From Adineta ricciae (taxonomy: Eukaryota > Rotifera > Eurotatoria > Adinetida > Adinetidae): a stretch of 64,000 bases of DNA. Positions 1 through 9,863 of the stretch are shown here, piece by piece; the first letter of the stretch is position 1, and each line of letters opens with the position of its first letter. The stretch lies in the NCBI GenBank assembly GCA_905250025.1, contig CAJNOJ010000008.1, positions 62,001 to 126,000 on the forward strand, read 5' to 3'. Under the pieces are notes generated by a model that was not told where the DNA came from, made no database searches, and saw only the letters and a list, made by a program, of their open reading frames with translations. A program made the position numbers and the translations under genes.

Positions 1-1390
1 GATCCGTAGATATACAGAGATGTGTGTATATCCACCGTCTTCTGTTCATATAACAAGAGCAACTAATCCTTCATAAAGACATTCATCGTCTCATCATAAC
101 AAAAACAACAGCGAACGTAAAGGGTTATGTATATATACACATGCATATGTATATTGAGTAGAGTTCACGGGCCAAATTTTGCACATTTTCTTTTCATCTA
201 AAGGTGATTTGAGATGCTATTGCTTATTCATCGTATTAAAACGATGAAATATTTACTTGGACATGACAAGACGAATCTAATGATGTAATATTTCGTCTAA
301 AATCAAATATTTGAGTGAGTAAAGCTTGTCGTTCGCACCAACACTCTCGGGTCTCTCGCTTTTATTTCTTTTCTCTTTTAAGAATTATTCTGAGAAATCA
401 ATGGTGACCTCTCGTTCCCATTTGTTTTATTTTCATCGTGCGATGCAAGTCGTAGCAGCTCTATTGTTTGTTGATATATGATTATGTCTTGCTCTACCCC
501 ACGACTATAGTCTATACCTGTCATAGATTATCAGAATTAGTAATTGTTATAATCAAGAGTCGTTCTTTCTTTCTTTTTTTTTCTCCGGCAACTGTATAGT
601 TGAGTATAGAGATGGACAGACAAGCTGGCAAGGAAGCAGAGAAAGAACGAAAGAAGAGTCATATAAACTATTTCCGACGCCAGACCGACTCTTTTCTTTC
701 ATCGGTATGTATTATATATATAAATACGTATATGTATTTAACGATATGGTAAGAAGAAGAAAAAAAGAAGCTGATGAAGAAAGCAAAGAAGAAAATCGAC
801 CAGAATGCGGACTGCTTGCGAATGGATATGTATATATACATATATATATATATATCTATACTACTAGCGTTTGGAGTCATAGTCAGCGCATGAGTTATAA
901 GAGAAACGCGAGAGAAGAGAGGGAGATGAGAAGAGAAAAGGAAATAAATAAATACATAGTATATAGACGTATATACGCGCGCGCGCCAGCCAAAAATGCA
1001 AAGTAGACGAAGAAGTAGGAGCGACTGTCGTTGGCGCGCGTCGATTATACATATGTTATCAGTGCACTTCTAACGGAGAAAGAATGGTTCTCTTCTTCCG
1101 AAAAAAAAAAAGAGAAAGGCGATGGCATCAGCAGAGAAATTGTTGTTGGTATAAACAGGCATGACGATGATGATGCGGTTATTTCCATATACATTCATTT
1201 CTCTCACTCTTTTTTCCTTAATCTCGATACGTCTACACATCTCGTTCGTATATGTTCATATGTTCATCAATTTTAGATACTTTCACTACACTTTCGTCAC
1301 TGATTGATGTGATCGATTTGAAAACTGTATTAAATATATGTGAAGACGTTCATATTCAATATCAATCGGTGACACAAGAGATAAAGAAAA
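1..1390. other. Upstream region of the small heat-shock gene
   Basis: I see no protein-coding gene in this stretch. It is AT-rich, with TATA-type dinucleotide runs near 840-865 and purine-rich low-complexity tracts near 740-800 and 900-950. Short open frames here are made of low-complexity sequence (Tyr/Ile and Lys/Glu/Arg runs) and are not convincing. It presumably holds the promoter and 5' UTR of the gene starting at 1391. I looked for clear heat-shock elements (alternating GAA/TTC blocks) and found none I would defend. Confidence 0.5.
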
Positions 1391-3083
1391 ATGAACAACG
1401 ACCACCATTATCAACATCATCCACGAACGGTCATACCCGTGACGGTAAATCCAAGCGATGATCAACGTTTCATACGTTTTCGCTCATCGGACGGACCATC
1501 AAATGATACACATGATCGAATGAGTACACGTATGCGTGATTTTGAAGATGAATGTCGCCGATGGCGAGAAAAATTTTTCAATGAATCAAGAACTGAGCCC
1601 AGCTCGTTTCCATCGTCGTCTCTCGTGCATTCAAAACCGCGAATGCGCGTCGATTTTCCTGATTTTCCTGAGTTCGGTGGAGTTGATTGGCCAACCTTTC
1701 GAGGATCGGCATCTGGCATAGGCTCAACTGCGAATACATCGGGTCAACGTGCATTCATCGAAGAAGACAATGACGGACGAAAGAAATATAAAATTCAATT
1801 TGATATTGGAGAATTTCGTCCCGAAGAATTGAATGTCAAAGTTGATGGTCGAATGTTAATAGTTAAAGGTGATCGTCAAGTCAAAGTTGGCAATGCGACT
1901 GAATCAAAGCAATTTAATCGTGAATTAACTTTACCCGAATTCGTCGATGCGAAAACTCTGCAATCTTATCTCGCCGAAGACGGTCAATTAACAATGGAAG
2001 CACCCGTTCTAATGGATCGTGTCTATAACGATGCCGGCTCCGCTATAACATTTCGTCAATCAAGTCCAGGTCGTCTTGTCGATACGACATTTCATGGTGG
2101 ACGTCAACCATCAAGTCTTGGCATAGGAGCTAATCAATCAAATTCCTACTCATCATCGTCGTCTTCATTTCGACAAGAAAGCAGCAGTAGTAATACTGGT
2201 GGATCGAACAGTTTTCTTCGTCATAGTCCGTTACGTGATCAGTACTCATCAACAAGTTCGACATCCACTCTTCTCGGAACTAATGCAGGTGTTAATCTTC
2301 CACCTCCGGTCACATTTTCAACGATCACATCACGACCAGAATTTTCGAACAGTGATCGCAACGACGGCACAAAAAATGTTACATATAAATTTAATCTAAG
2401 TGAATTCGCGCCTGAAGATATTGCCATCCAAGTGAACGATACCATGTTGAAAGTGAGTGCCTTGAGACAAGAACGTGATGGACGTACTTCAAATCATCGA
2501 GAATTCAAACGAGAAATCGGTAATTCTTTTCGTTCGATATCGATTGCATTCTTATCCTTCTTCTCTTCTCTTTAAGGTTTACCTGATGGTGCAGATGCCA
2601 AGAAATTAACAAATACACTCAGTGCCGATGGTATTCTAACAATTCAAATTCCTGTACGCGACTATCGTCCACCATTAACACCTACACATCAACCACATCA
2701 ATTTAATCTCCCTACTAATTTGAGTTCGAATGATTCATACTCAGTTGGCGATCAACAACTCAAACTTACATTTGATTTAAGTGGTTATAAACCTGATGAT
2801 GTTAGTGTGAAAGTTAATGATAATGTATTAAAAGGTAAAAGATCGATTAGATATGTGAAGCGAATTCAATCTCCTTGTTGTTTTAGTTCAAGCAGTACAT
2901 ATCGACAACACACGCGGCAATCAAATCAATCGCGAATACATGCGTGAATATGTTCTACCGGATTGGGTCGATGTCGATAATCTGCGTGCTAAAATGAGTG
3001 AAGATTCAACACTAACTGTCGAAGTACCTATCCCACACGATCGTGTACCTGCTTTCAATCGTCAAATTAAAATTACGCAATAG
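1391..3083 (+). CDS. Small heat-shock protein with three alpha-crystallin domains (3 exons)
   Basis: The product is an ATP-independent holdase chaperone of the HSP20/alpha-crystallin family, about 527 aa after splicing. Exons are 1391-2519, 2577-2834 and 2887-3083; both introns (57 and 52 nt) are GT-AG, and joining them keeps frame to a TAG at 3081-3083. Three alpha-crystallin domains follow one another: about residues 136-210 (begins KKYKIQFDIGEFRPEELNVK), about 325-400 (begins KNVTYKFNLSEFAPEDIAIQ, crossing intron 1) and a third (begins QQLKLTFDLSGYKPDDVSVK, crossing intron 2). Each has the F-x-PE/D-D/E-hydrophobic-V-x-V core and ends in a hydrophobic strand such as LTMEAPV, LTIQIPV or LTVEVPI. 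A Ser-rich linker of about 100 residues separates the first two. Most animal sHSPs have one such domain and flatworm proteins have two, so three is unusual. The ATG at 1391 is the first in frame. Confidence 0.9.
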
Positions 3084-3472
3084 AACTCCTAGTCATCAAT
3101 TGCTGCATTTCTTTCTCTCTGTGTGTATTATAAGTTAGATTGATCCTTGTCGTTTCTTTTACTTTCTATCTGTCTTATCATTTATTCTATATTACCTAGA
3201 CGAGAGAACGTCGGATGGTAGTATTTAACATTGAACAGTGTTGATTTGCCATACGTATCGTTCTTCTTTCTCTTTTGCTTTATTGATTTCTTTCTCTTTC
3301 TATTTTGCTGTGTCGAGAAAAAGAAGAATATCGTGTTGTTGCTGCCAAACTGTTTTGTTACATTTAGCGTGAGTAATCAATGAAGAATATACATATATAG
3401 ATACACAAAATATACACCTTTTCTCACTGCTATTACTTTGTTGAACAATTTAGACGTTTTTCTTTTCGATAC

Positions 3473-3478
3473 AATAAA
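3473..3478 (+). promoter_or_regulatory. Candidate polyadenylation signal of the sHSP gene
   Basis: A canonical AATAAA lies 390 nt after the stop codon and before the convergent GPCR gene. The rest of 3084-3683 shows no coding potential and is read as 3' UTR plus spacer. Confidence 0.4.
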
Positions 3479-3683
3479 TTGCCCATTTTATTCGAATGTT
3501 AGTCTCATTATTTATTCATGAGCGAAATTACTTATTTCCCTAGACTAGTACGTCTAGGTGTGAACATAATCATTCACCTATGTCCTGTATTCCCTCGAGA
3601 ATAATGTTCGTAAATCGAGATGAAAATGATAGTTGGCTGTGTTGAACGATTGAATAGATAAGAATGTTCAAATTCGAGCGGAA

Positions 3684-4688
3684 TTACTGAGCGACTCGCG
3701 GAAATGCCATTGCAGCTGTGCCGTAATTAATATCTGCCATTGTCAATGTCACGACCGGTTGAACTCTTAACCGGCCACACAATCGTCTTCTGAGATGAGC
3801 AAATTTTCTTTTTACCTCTTGATTTAGTTTTGGTAATGAGCTGACAATAACAAATGGCAACAATTGATTAATAAAACAACCAACGTAATAGAAATAATCA
3901 TTCTGGACGTCATATAAAAATGTGGGTAACCATAAAAGTTGAATACAACCAACGATTACGGCAGGAGAGGCAAATATTAAGAAGAGAATAGAAATGAACG
4001 CAAGTTGAAGAATTAAACGTCGATGACGCTTCCATCTCACTCGCCGTTGTCGACGAAGTTTTTGCCACAAAATTCGTTGAAAAAGTAGCAAATTTGCGAA
4101 AAATATAATCAGTATCGGTGTGCCACAGTGAAAGAGCCAATCAAATGTACCTAGAAGTGGATCGCTATATAGATAGCAAGGTCCTCCGCAGTAGAGCAAT
4201 GAATAATTCCAGCTATTCGTGCACTGATCTGGGAAAAATACGAAATGCAAATAGAATAGCGGCGTGTAAATTAAGCATACTGTTAATGGTAGATAATGAA
4301 AGACAATTAACGCTAATTTTTTCTTCATTAAATGACTATGGAAAACAAATAGATGTCTTTCAATACAACACCAAGTGACGAGATCAAGATTGACACAATA
4401 TAACGAATAATTCAACCAATTCCAAGTAACACAGAAGGAATATGTTGGAGAAATGACGATGCCCCACCGTAAGTAGTACAAATGGAATATAATATCGGTG
4501 GTCTTTTGGATAAAACTAACGATGAGTAAACATAATGTGACATGATAGTGTGGAGCATTGATAATCTCTTTTCGCCAATGACGAAAGAAATAAACGAACA
4601 CGAATATGTCACAAAGGATCGACGGTGCAAGTGTTGTTTGCAAAATCGAGTATTTGACTAGACGAATACGTTCAGCAGATGTCGACAT
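3684..4688 (-). CDS. Orphan seven-transmembrane GPCR (rhodopsin-like, divergent), intronless
   Basis: This single-exon 334-aa protein has seven hydrophobic segments of about 20 residues, so it is an integral plasma-membrane receptor. The end of TM3 carries W-C-C-I-E-R-H, at the position of the class A D/E-R-Y motif. A Cys-rich second extracellular loop (FPDQCTNSW to GGPCYLY) could pair with the Cys near TM3. The loop between TM5 and TM6 is strongly basic (LRRQRRVRWKRHRR), as expected for a G-protein-coupling loop. TM7 ends FVIVSSLPKLNQEV, where the usual NPxxY is degenerate. Lack of introns next to intron-rich genes fits the expanded, chemoreceptor-like GPCR families of bdelloids (inference). 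No ligand can be named. The ATG at 4688 precedes a short extracellular N-terminus. Confidence 0.75.
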   Translation of the reverse strand: MSTSAERIRLVKYSILQTTLAPSILCDIFVFVYFFRHWRKEIINAPHYHVTLCLLIVSFIQKTTDIIFHLYYLRWGIVISPTYSFCVTWNWLNYSLYCVNLDLVTWCCIERHLFVFHSHLMKKKLALIVFHYLPLTVCLIYTPLFYLHFVFFPDQCTNSWNYSLLYCGGPCYLYSDPLLGTFDWLFHCGTPILIIFFANLLLFQRILWQKLRRQRRVRWKRHRRLILQLAFISILFLIFASPAVIVGCIQLLWLPTFLYDVQNDYFYYVGCFINQLLPFVIVSSLPKLNQEVKRKFAHLRRRLCGRLRVQPVVTLTMADINYGTAAMAFPRVAQ

Positions 4689-5697
4689 GGAAAGTTTTTT
4701 TTTGTAAAGTAAACACTGAAGAGCAAAGTGCAGTCCTCGATCTCTCTCAAGAAGAGTTAGCTAATACTTACTGAAGTTGCTTTCCTATAATCTTTTTCAT
4801 ATGAAATTGCCTGAAGACTTTTTATACATTTTGAAAATATTTTAGATCAGCTTTATTAAGAAAGAGGCTTGCCTTCCTGCTTTCTATCTTGTGAAATGTT
4901 TAGCTGCTTTTCATGCGCGTGTCTAAAAGTAGATTTGTCTCTCAAAAATGTCTCTTGTAATCGGATCTGACTTTTGTCGGCTCAATTTACAAAGAACTTT
5001 CTGAACATCCGCAGTTGTTCTAGTTTTTTGGAGGAGAAACGTGATTTTCATTCAACGTTGACAACAGATACGAGAAATACAATTAAAAACCAATTGACAT
5101 CATTATAGATTTGTTTGTCTTTGGGTACAGTTCAGTCAAAAACATTTTTGAAACGTTCTCTATTGTTTTAACAAGGAAATAAAAGTAACAAATGAGAAGA
5201 TTTCATTGATATATTAAAAAGAATCATATTCGACAGTACGACGCTATTGCAATGCTAGCGTAGAAATAAGAATTAGTTGAATTTTCGAAGATAAGACAAG
5301 AGCAGCGAATAATGAGGTGGTAAAACTGCATAATCAATCGAATAATCTCTAAAGTTGAATATATGAATAGCAGATACTATCGCAAAAGATTAGAGAATAA
5401 TTCAGCTATTCGAACAAATTCTAATACAGTATATCAGAGATAAGTAGAATGTCAATATAGATAGAGTAAAGTGATTGTTATTGAAATGGAATTAAATATC
5501 CTTTCTATTTCGTCATTTGAAAATGACAAATGAACATGTGTCGTTCGACATGAAACCATGACGAGAAGTAGGTCTTTAATTTACGGATGGAGAATTATCT
5601 GATGATCATATTAACTAACCTTGCTCTTTGTTGTTAACTTTTCATGATAACATTTGATGACAAAATCATGTGCTTTTTCTTATCTGTATGCGACCTA
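4689..5697. other. Intergenic spacer without a recognisable gene
   Basis: About 1 kb of AT-rich sequence between the GPCR and the inverted-repeat element. I see no open frame of useful length, RNA gene or repeat array. It presumably includes the promoter of the minus-strand GPCR gene near 4689-4800. Confidence 0.5.
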
Positions 5698-5841
5698 TAA
5701 CCCCTGTCAAGAAAGTCTTCATACAAAATGTGTGTTCAGTTTTTAATCACTCCAATACAAAGTAGCACAACGCACAGCAGGCGGGTAGATTCAGAATTTG
5801 ATGCTCTTTCTGAATATATGATCAAAAGTTTTCATATCATG
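5698..5841 (+). repeat. Left terminal inverted repeat
   Basis: Outer 144 bp of the element, imperfectly complementary to 6496-6639. The outermost TAACCCCTGTCAAGAAAGTC is identical in both copies. Confidence 0.85.
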
Positions 5842-6495
5842 TCTTCTTGCGAGTAATGGAAAAACTTTGGAATACCTGGAAAAATTGGTTTGTACAAAGA
5901 ACGTGATCTGAAATGTTTCGGTACAATGTTTGTTTGATTTTAGTCAATTTCAAACGATTTACACTAATAGAAAATGGTTCGCTATAATCAGAATATTATG
6001 CTCTTTACGAATTCGAGCTCCAAAATTAGATGCCTATTTTTGCTCTCTAGCAGTCAGCGAATCTTTGAAGGGTAGCAACATTGATTTGTAAAGAAAACGC
6101 AAATTTTTCAGTATTTTTATTGACGAAGGTGAACAAAAACGTTGGAGTGAGTAATTGTATAGAGCAAAGAATCATTTACAAAATCTGGTATTACTTAAGA
6201 TATAGACTCGAGACTGTAAATACTTTTCCAGCAATCAATTTCTAATGACAAACAAACTGTTATGACGCGAAATTCGGCATATCCGAAAAATAAAATCTTA
6301 AGCACCTCCGCATAAAAGAAAAAGTGAAATCAATTGCTGAATTTTGTAGACTAAACTTAGTTTTACAAAACAGGCATACCCACAAAAGTTTTCAATTTCA
6401 GTTTTGTGTCAGCTAATAAACATTGATGAAACCCATGTTTGTACAACGTATGTTCTTTACTGTTCGGAAGATTTTCTCATTACTTTCCAACAAAA

Positions 6496-6639
6496 CATGA
6501 TATGAAAATTTTTGATCATATACTCAGAAAGAGCATCAAATTCTGAATCTACCCACTTGATGTGCGTTGCGCTACTTTGTACTGGAGTGATTAAAAAGTC
6601 AATAAATATTTTGTACGAAGACTTTCTTGACAGGGGTTA
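6496..6639 (-). repeat. Right terminal inverted repeat
   Basis: Reverse-complement partner of 5698-5841 and of equal length. It lies directly upstream of the ART-TPR coding region, so it may contribute promoter or 5' UTR sequence to that gene. Confidence 0.85.
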
Positions 6640-6688
6640 TATGATTTTTAATGGGATATATTTTCAACATTCTTGGTAAACGGAGATT

Positions 6689-9600
6689 ATGATAAGCAGT
6701 TTGACTAGTGTTTCGAAAGCAAGTGAAAATTCAAACATAGTTCCAGAAAAGCTCGGTAGACGTCGATGTATTGATGCTAACAAGTGGCAAAATGTGGTGA
6801 TAGTCTGGTTAGAAAATCGCACTGATCCTACTGATGAATACTTTCAACAAACAATTGAACAACTGGAGAAGGATGTTCAATATATTGATATATTTATGGA
6901 TAATGATGAATGCATTGAATTCATACTTAGCAATGAAGATAAGATCATATGTTTGATCGTATCTGGATCAATTGGGAAATATCTTCTGCCTTGCGTACAC
7001 GACATTTTTCAATTAGATTCTATTTTCATCTACGCTGTTGACGAGCAATATCGCAAACCATGGATGGAAGGTTATAGTAAGATCAAAGGATGTTTTGCAG
7101 ACATGACATCGCTGTGCAAAACTCTGAAAGCGAGGGTGGAACAATGCAAACAGAATACCATGCCAATAAGTTTCATACCATCTGGTAAAAATTTCTACCA
7201 ACTCGATCCATCGTTCATGTACACTCAAATAATCAAAGAGATTTTGTTGACAATCGAATTTGAAGACAAGCACATTAGGGAATTCATTGCTTGTTATCCT
7301 GATGCGCTAGTTGATGAACAAAACGAAACAAGTTCCAATGAAGAACAGATGCGTAGTTACCATAAAAAAACTCCAGTGTGGTGGTATACGAAAGGAAGTG
7401 TTTTATATTCTATCGTGAATCGTGCTTTACGAATGTTAGATGGGGAGATGATCACACAAATGGGATTTTTTATTACTGATCTTCATCGACACATTGAACA
7501 AATATATAAAGCGCAATATGCGAACTATTTATGTGAACCAAAGTTTATTGTTTATCGCGGACAGGGACTATCTGAAGCAGATTTCAATGAACTGATGAAA
7601 ACAAAGGGTGGATTACTGTCATTCAACAGCTTCTTGTCCACTAGTAAAGACCGTGATGTATCGTTGGCTTTCGCAGAAAGTAATTCAATCGATCATGATA
7701 TGATAGGTATTATTTTCGTTATCGAGATCGATGTTACTCAAGCGACCACTCCATTTGCTTGTCTTCGAGGCATTAGTTATTTTCCCGACGAAGATGAGCT
7801 GCTATTTTCGATGCACAGTGTGTTCCAAATTAATGATATCCAACGACTGAATAAGAATGAAAGACTTTATGAAGTCAATTTGACTCTCACTGGTAATAAT
7901 AATGCAGAATTTCGTACTTTGACTAATTTTATCAGAAAGGAAAGTTCTCCAACTTCAACCGGTTGGCACCGATTAGTCTTCATGCTGATTACCTTGAACC
8001 AAACTGATGTTGCTGAAGCAATTAACAAGGAGCTTCTTGAGGAGAAATCGAATGAGGCTAGTCACATATCTATCTATCATTCCATGGCAGTTATTAAATA
8101 CAAGCAAGGAGAATATCAAGAGGCTGTACGATTTCATGAGAAAGTCATTTCAATTGAACAGCACTTGCTTCCTCCTACTCATTCTGCTTTCGCTGAATCC
8201 TACAATAGCATCGGCGCGGTTTATCACCGTATGGGTGACTATCCGAAAGCGTTCTCAGCATACGAAAAATCTCTCGCTATCCGACAGGAATCACTTCCTT
8301 CTGATCACATTGATTTAGCGCTATCGTACAACAATATTGGCGCTATATATCATGATATGGCTGCATACGAAAAAGCACTATCAGCATACGAGACGTCTCT
8401 CTCAATTCAGCAGAAGTCACTTCCTCCTACTCATCCTCGGCTAGCTTTCACTTACAATAACATTGGTTTGCTGTATCATAGTATGGGCGATTATTCGAAA
8501 GCGCTCTCAGCTTATGAAAAATCTCTCGGCATTCAGCAGCAATCACTGCCTGCTAATCATCCTGATTTGGGCCAATCGTATAACAATATTGGCGTTGTGT
8601 ACAATCACACGGGTGACTATCCAAATGCTCTTACCTATTACGAAAAAGCTTGTGGAATTTGGCAACAATCACTTCACTCCAATCATCCTTATTTAGGTCG
8701 ATCGTACCTGAACATTGGTTCGGTGTATGACAACATGGGTAACTATTCAAAAGCGCTATTAGCTTTTGAGAAAGCTCTTGTAATTGGACAACAGTTATTT
8801 CCGTCTGACCCTATTCTTTTGAGTTCGTGTTATGGCAACATTGGCGCCGTGTATGGGCACATGGGTAGTAGTTCAAAAGCACTCTCAGCGTATGAAAGGT
8901 GTCTGGCAATTCAACAGCATTCACTTCCATCTAATCATCCTTGTTTGGGAATGTCCTATCATCACATCGGTTCGGTGTATCATAGTATGGGTAACTATCG
9001 AAAAGCACTCTCAGCGTACGAAAAAGGTCTTGTAATTGTCAGTCAGACACTTCCTCCTACTCACCCTAGTTTGGCTGAATCCTACAATAATATTGGTACT
9101 GTGTATCACGACATGAACAATTATGAGAAAGCACTCTCCTTCTATGAAAAAGCGCTTGAAATTCAACAACAATCGCTTCCTGACACTCATCCCACTTTAG
9201 CTTCATTGTACAATAACATCGGTGCTTTGTATGGACACATGTCGGATTATCAAAAAGCACTCTTCGCTTTTGAGAAATCTCTCGCTATCTGGCAAAGATT
9301 ACTTCCTTATAATCATCCTCAATTGGCTACACATTACAACAACATTGGCACCATATACCGTCACAAAAACGAGTATGCAAAGTCACTCTCAGCTTATAAA
9401 AGGGCTCTTACGATCGTGCAACAATCATCCTACTCGAATCCTCAGGATTTAGCTTTATCATTCATGAATATTGGCCATCTATATCATGATATGGGTGACT
9501 ATTCAAAAGCACTTTCCTACTATGAAAAAGGCCTTGCAATTCGACGACAATCGCTTCCTGACACTCATCCCAATTTGGCTTTGTCGTACAAAAGTATAGC

Positions 9601-9748
9601 TATGGTGTATGAAAAAATGAATAATTATTTGGAAGCCTATCTATTCTACGAGCAAGCTGTGGAAATTGCTCAACAATCGTTACCCTCATGCCATCCCGAT
9701 ATCCAAATTTACAAATACAAAATTGAAATTATAAAAAAGAAACTATAG
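6689..9748 (+). CDS. Receiver-like / ADP-ribosyltransferase / TPR protein, 1019 aa, intronless
   Basis: The likely activity is arginine-specific mono-ADP-ribosyl transfer from NAD+ (ARTC, R-S-E class). Residues about 35-150 form an alpha/beta segment (NVVIVWLENRTDPTD, then CLIVSGSIGKYLLPCVHD) that resembles a response-regulator or TIR-like fold and is shared with the gene at 35660. The ART domain spans about 200-410. The NAD-binding Arg is in VYRGQG (about residue 290), the Ser-Thr-Ser motif in FNSFLSTSKD (about 311-320), and the catalytic E-x-E in DEDELLFSM (about 368-372). From about residue 456 to 1001 there are 13 tandem 42-residue TPRs of kinesin-light-chain type (Y-N-N-I-G, Y-x-K-A-L-x-x-Y-E-K, L-P-x-x-H-P). 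No signal peptide or membrane segment is seen, so it is probably cytosolic with TPRs as a docking surface. The single long exon contrasts with its intron-rich neighbours. Confidence 0.88.
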   Translation: MISSLTSVSKASENSNIVPEKLGRRRCIDANKWQNVVIVWLENRTDPTDEYFQQTIEQLEKDVQYIDIFMDNDECIEFILSNEDKIICLIVSGSIGKYLLPCVHDIFQLDSIFIYAVDEQYRKPWMEGYSKIKGCFADMTSLCKTLKARVEQCKQNTMPISFIPSGKNFYQLDPSFMYTQIIKEILLTIEFEDKHIREFIACYPDALVDEQNETSSNEEQMRSYHKKTPVWWYTKGSVLYSIVNRALRMLDGEMITQMGFFITDLHRHIEQIYKAQYANYLCEPKFIVYRGQGLSEADFNELMKTKGGLLSFNSFLSTSKDRDVSLAFAESNSIDHDMIGIIFVIEIDVTQATTPFACLRGISYFPDEDELLFSMHSVFQINDIQRLNKNERLYEVNLTLTGNNNAEFRTLTNFIRKESSPTSTGWHRLVFMLITLNQTDVAEAINKELLEEKSNEASHISIYHSMAVIKYKQGEYQEAVRFHEKVISIEQHLLPPTHSAFAESYNSIGAVYHRMGDYPKAFSAYEKSLAIRQESLPSDHIDLALSYNNIGAIYHDMAAYEKALSAYETSLSIQQKSLPPTHPRLAFTYNNIGLLYHSMGDYSKALSAYEKSLGIQQQSLPANHPDLGQSYNNIGVVYNHTGDYPNALTYYEKACGIWQQSLHSNHPYLGRSYLNIGSVYDNMGNYSKALLAFEKALVIGQQLFPSDPILLSSCYGNIGAVYGHMGSSSKALSAYERCLAIQQHSLPSNHPCLGMSYHHIGSVYHSMGNYRKALSAYEKGLVIVSQTLPPTHPSLAESYNNIGTVYHDMNNYEKALSFYEKALEIQQQSLPDTHPTLASLYNNIGALYGHMSDYQKALFAFEKSLAIWQRLLPYNHPQLATHYNNIGTIYRHKNEYAKSLSAYKRALTIVQQSSYSNPQDLALSFMNIGHLYHDMGDYSKALSYYEKGLAIRRQSLPDTHPNLALSYKSIAMVYEKMNNYLEAYLFYEQAVEIAQQSLPSCHPDIQIYKYKIEIIKKKL
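8054..9691 (+). repeat. Coding tandem repeat: 13 units of 126 bp (TPR array)
   Basis: Inside the ART-TPR gene the DNA repeats with a strict 126-bp period, each unit encoding one 42-residue TPR. Units share wording at DNA level (for example AACAATATTGG and CATCCT near the unit joints) but differ at many positions, so the array is not freshly amplified. Some units are degenerate, for example the seventh, which has SSSKA for DYSKA. Confidence 0.85.
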
Positions 9749-9863
9749 TTTTTATTTACTTCTACTTTTGTCATAAAGAACAAACACGAGAAAGTTTTTA
9801 AAACTAATCTAAATATAAATTACATCAGCTTTGCTACATAAAAAACACACCGATGAAGATTTA

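Larger units (their letters stand above)
5698..6639. mobile_element. Non-autonomous DNA transposon (MITE-like) with 144-bp terminal inverted repeats
   Basis: The stretch starting TAACCCCTGTCAAGAAAG at 5698 returns as its reverse complement ending at 6639. The match extends over about 144 bp on each side (5698-5841 against 6496-6639) with scattered mismatches, including the shared block TTCAGAATTTGATGCTCTTT. TA dinucleotides flank both ends (5696-5697 and 6640-6641), consistent with the TA target duplication of Tc1/mariner-type elements. The 650-bp interior has no open frame long enough for a transposase, so the element would need enzyme supplied in trans. TIR divergence means the insertion is not very recent. 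The right end stops 49 bp before the ATG of the ART-TPR gene. Confidence 0.85.

Noticed and set aside
707..1276. Small frames upstream of the sHSP gene
   Set aside because: Both strands give Tyr/Ile- or Lys/Glu-rich low-complexity peptides over TATA and GA tracts, with no splice structure or conserved motif.
8007..9452. Alternative-frame open reading frames inside the ART-TPR gene
   Set aside because: They are shadows produced by the 126-bp coding repeat, and the main frame has the TPR consensus throughout.
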